Positions 61,786 through 64,000 of a stretch of DNA of 64,000 nt are shown in pieces (the stretch's first letter is position 1; every line of letters begins with the position of its first letter). The position numbers and the translations under genes are program-made. The notes beneath the pieces are model-generated. The model worked only from the letters and a program-made list of their open reading frames with translations, was not told where the DNA came from and did no database searches. The stretch is from Dehalogenimonas alkenigignens (GTDB lineage Bacteria > Chloroflexota > Dehalococcoidia > Dehalococcoidales > Dehalococcoidaceae): contig NZ_KQ758903.1 in the NCBI RefSeq assembly GCF_001466665.1, positions 1,051,684-1,115,683 of the forward strand, given 5' to 3'.

Positions 61786-62877
61786 ATGAAAATCACCCTG
61801 AGCGTCATTAAAGCCGATATCGGCGGTTTCGTCGGACATTCAGATTCCCATCCGGAATGTCTTTGCGAGGCTGACAACAAGCTGGCTAAAGCTAAGCAAA
61901 ACGACCTGATAATAGATTACCATGTCACCAAATGCGGCGACGACCTGCAGCTGATCATGACCCACCAGAAGGGTGAGAACAACACCGACATCCACGAGAT
62001 GGCCTGGAATACCTTTGTCTCCTGCACCGAAGTGGCTAAAAGACTGAAGCTCTATGGCGCCGGCCAGGACCTGCTGGCCGATGCTTTCTCCGGCAATATC
62101 AAGGGTATGGGACCCGGTGCCGCGGAGATGGAATTTGAAGAACGCATTTCAGAGCCGGTCGTCATCTTCATGGCCGATAAGACCTCGTCCGGTGCCTGGA
62201 ATATGCCTCTGTACAAGATGTTCGCCGATCCCTTCAACACCATCGGTCTGGTTATCGCCGAGAATATGCATCAGGGTTTTAAGTTCGAGGTGCATGACGT
62301 CAAAGATTCAAAGAAGATCATTTTCTCCACCCCGGAGGAGATCTATGACATGCTGGTTTTCATTGGCGCTCCCAACCGGTACCCAGTTAAAGCGGTCTAC
62401 ACCAGGAACGGCGAGATCGCTGCCTCCTCATCCACCCAGAAGTTGGCTTTCATAGCCGGTCGCTACGTCGGCAAGGATGATCCGGTGTGCATCGTTCGCT
62501 GCCAGGGTGCCTTCCCGGCCGTCGGTGAGGTGCTGGAACCGTTTGCCACGCCGTATCTTGTCGAGGGCTGGATGCGCGGTTCCCACTGGGGACCGATTAT
62601 GCCTACCGGCGTCGCCGACAGCCTGCCGACCCGCTTCGACGGCCCGCCGCGGGTTATCGCTCAGGGTTTCCAGCTGTCGCAAGGCAAGCTTGTTGGACCG
62701 AGGGATTTCTTCGCTGATGTATCTTATGATCAAGCCCGGGAGATGGCTAACAAGATGGCTTACATGATGCGCCAGCACGGTCCCTTCGAACCGCATCGCC
62801 TGCCGCTGGACGAGATGGAATACACCACCATGCCGCAGGTTTCCCGAAAACTGGCCGAACGTTTCAAGCCGCTCTAA
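61786..62877 (+). CDS. Archaeal-type fructose-1,6-bisphosphate aldolase/phosphatase
   Basis: A 363-residue class V FBPase, bifunctional in characterised archaeal and deep-branching bacterial members (aldolase plus phosphatase for gluconeogenesis). N-terminal SVIKADIGGFVGHSDSHPE, GDDLQLIMTH, MADKTSSGAWNMPLYKMFADPFNTIGLV and the C-terminal GPFEPHRLP are diagnostic. AAGGAG precedes the ATG, 18 bases after cobO. Confidence 0.95.
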   Translation: MKITLSVIKADIGGFVGHSDSHPECLCEADNKLAKAKQNDLIIDYHVTKCGDDLQLIMTHQKGENNTDIHEMAWNTFVSCTEVAKRLKLYGAGQDLLADAFSGNIKGMGPGAAEMEFEERISEPVVIFMADKTSSGAWNMPLYKMFADPFNTIGLVIAENMHQGFKFEVHDVKDSKKIIFSTPEEIYDMLVFIGAPNRYPVKAVYTRNGEIAASSSTQKLAFIAGRYVGKDDPVCIVRCQGAFPAVGEVLEPFATPYLVEGWMRGSHWGPIMPTGVADSLPTRFDGPPRVIAQGFQLSQGKLVGPRDFFADVSYDQAREMANKMAYMMRQHGPFEPHRLPLDEMEYTTMPQVSRKLAERFKPL

Positions 62878-62895
62878 TAGTGCGATGGATATGAT

Positions 62896-62932
62896 AAGCA
62901 GGGACACGGCCGCACGCCGTGTCCCTGCTTAT
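62896..62932 (+). terminator. Terminator after the fructose-bisphosphatase gene
   Basis: A perfect 15-bp stem (62896-62910 with 62916-62930) with a five-base loop. A short AT-rich tail follows. Confidence 0.88.
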
Positions 62933-62968
62933 TTCTGCTGGTATTGAAAGAGAGCAATGTGAGTGACT

Positions 62969-63583
62969 ATGGCTGAACTGTTGCTCGCGACCAACAACCA
63001 GGGTAAGATCCGGGAGTACCGGGAACTACTATCTGGTTGCGGGTTTGAACTGGTCACTCCCGCCGGGAGAGGCATCGATATCGCAATTGCCGAGACCGGC
63101 GACACTTTCGCCGAGAATGCGGCCATCAAAGCTCGGGCATTCGCTGCCGCCTCCGGACTGGTGACTCTGGCCGATGATTCCGGCCTGGAGGTTGATGCCC
63201 TTTGCGGCGCGCCGGGGGTACGCTCAGCCCGTTATGCCGGCGAGGGCGCTTCGGACATCGAACGGAATGCCCTTCTGCTTGAAAACCTGCGGCACGTACC
63301 GTTGCCGCTGCGGACCGCCCGGTTCCGCTGTGTTATTGCTATCGCTGAACCATCTGGCGGCATGCACCTTGCTGACGGCGTCATTGAAGGCCTGATTGCT
63401 GTTACGCCGCGGGGAACTTCTGGTTTCGGTTATGATCCGATCTTTTATTTGCCTGAGCGCCATCTGACAATCGCAGAGTTGGAGCCAGTTGAAAAAAATC
63501 GGATCAGCCACCGCGCCGCCGCCGCGGCGAAGGCCTGTGCCATACTCCGCTGCTTATTCCCAGAGAGTAATAAAGTTAGTTAG
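62969..63583 (+). CDS. rdgB: XTP/dITP diphosphatase (RdgB/HAM1)
   Basis: A 204-residue house-cleaning nucleotidase. LLATNNQGKIREYRELL, TFAENAAIKARAFA, LADDSGLEVDAL, ARYAG and GFGYDPIFYLP are all present. The start is ATG 62969 or GTG 62963, two codons earlier; neither is decisive. Confidence 0.94.
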   Translation: MAELLLATNNQGKIREYRELLSGCGFELVTPAGRGIDIAIAETGDTFAENAAIKARAFAAASGLVTLADDSGLEVDALCGAPGVRSARYAGEGASDIERNALLLENLRHVPLPLRTARFRCVIAIAEPSGGMHLADGVIEGLIAVTPRGTSGFGYDPIFYLPERHLTIAELEPVEKNRISHRAAAAAKACAILRCLFPESNKVS

Positions 63584-63723
63584 AATACCAGAATGGATTG
63601 TATTGACCAGGTCTTAGCCTGGACTTGATTTAGTGGTACTAGTTCCGTTAAGATTAACATCACTCCTGCAGGTTTGATCAATCCCGCCCAACCGACATTG
63701 AAAGCGAGTGCCGGTATTTTTTT

Positions 63724-64000
63724 ATGAAAGCCCTGATTCTCGTAGGCGGCCTCGGCACCCGGCTGAGGCCTTTGACAATCAACACCCCCAAAGCGATGTT
63801 ACCGGTACTGAACCGTCCCTTCATGGCGCATGTTGTTGAAAATCTGACGCAGCATGGCATCACTGAAATCATATTCACCCGCGGTCATTTAGCCGGGCAG
63901 ATGGAATCGTATTTCAATGAGAGTTATTCTTCCGGCATAGAATTCGCTTTTGTTGATGAGGCGCAACCACTGGGAACCGCCGGTGGCATTAAGAATTGCC
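63724..64000 (+). CDS. Sugar-1-phosphate nucleotidyltransferase, cut by the window end
   Basis: The first 92 residues of a nucleotidyltransferase. The N-terminal ALILVGGLGTRLRPLT, PKAMLPVLNRP and later DEAQPLGTAGGI are the substrate and metal sites of mannose-1-phosphate guanylyl- or glucose-1-phosphate thymidylyl-type enzymes; GDP-mannose type is somewhat likelier. No ribosome site precedes the ATG (T run), so initiation may be leaderless or the start uncertain. The gene continues beyond the window. Confidence 0.9.
   Translation, partial: MKALILVGGLGTRLRPLTINTPKAMLPVLNRPFMAHVVENLTQHGITEIIFTRGHLAGQMESYFNESYSSGIEFAFVDEAQPLGTAGGIKNC

Overview
The window looks like a chromosomal segment of a Dehalococcoidia bacterium (Chloroflexota), most likely close to Dehalogenimonas or Dehalococcoides. 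This is an inference from gene content and order: a tRNA-Thr/tRNA-Tyr/tRNA-Thr-tuf-rpmG-secE-nusG-rplKAJL run, an archaeal-type fructose-1,6-bisphosphatase, inositol-1-phosphate synthase next to a PimA-like glycosyltransferase, a corrinoid adenosyltransferase, and a Tat-dependent peptide-binding lipoprotein with its ABC operon. No reductive dehalogenase, CRISPR array or insertion sequence was seen.

Bases 1 to about 19,950 are an accessory region, visibly more AT-rich than the rest. It is bounded on the right by tRNA-Val(GAC) with a tyrosine integrase facing away from the tRNA 3' end, the usual layout of an integrated genomic island. It carries a c-type cytochrome lipoprotein, a lone PAS protein, a TPR/BTAD regulator followed by a tiny exported peptide, a free-standing RadC-type helix-hairpin-helix protein coupled to an unknown gene, a superinfection-immunity-like membrane protein, several secreted proteins (a calcium-motif protein, a metzincin protease, a 2090-residue repeat-rich surface protein) and a NarL-type two-component system. 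The other island end was not found and probably lies outside the window.

Bases 19,950 to 36,000 hold bioY, a riboflavin operon (ribD-ribE-ribBA-ribH), a PilT-like ATPase, a ferredoxin-domain protein and a five-gene peptide/nickel-type ABC operon. Two things stand out in that operon. The binding protein appears circularly permuted, and the second permease gene is split by an in-frame amber codon. Next come a FemAB/CelD-like acyltransferase, an MshA-like glycosyltransferase and an MshB-like PIG-L deacetylase.

Bases 36,000 to 64,000 are housekeeping: tRNAs and tuf (EF-Tu with an unusual four-cysteine motif), ribosomal and transcription factors, nusA-rnpM-infB-rbfA-truB, an inositol-lipid module (inositol-1-phosphate synthase, PimA-like transferase, CDP-alcohol phosphatidyltransferase), purA, a flavin disulfide reductase resembling mycothione reductase, a two-component pair whose kinase lacks key ATP-site residues, a nitronate-monooxygenase-like enzyme with a nitrilase-family partner, EF-P with its EpmA-like lysyl-transferase, cobO, fructose-bisphosphatase, rdgB and a truncated sugar nucleotidyltransferase. 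The MshA/MshB/acyltransferase set, the inositol-1-phosphate source and the mycothione-reductase-like enzyme together suggest an inositol-based thiol or related glycoconjugate pathway. That pathway is inferred, not shown.
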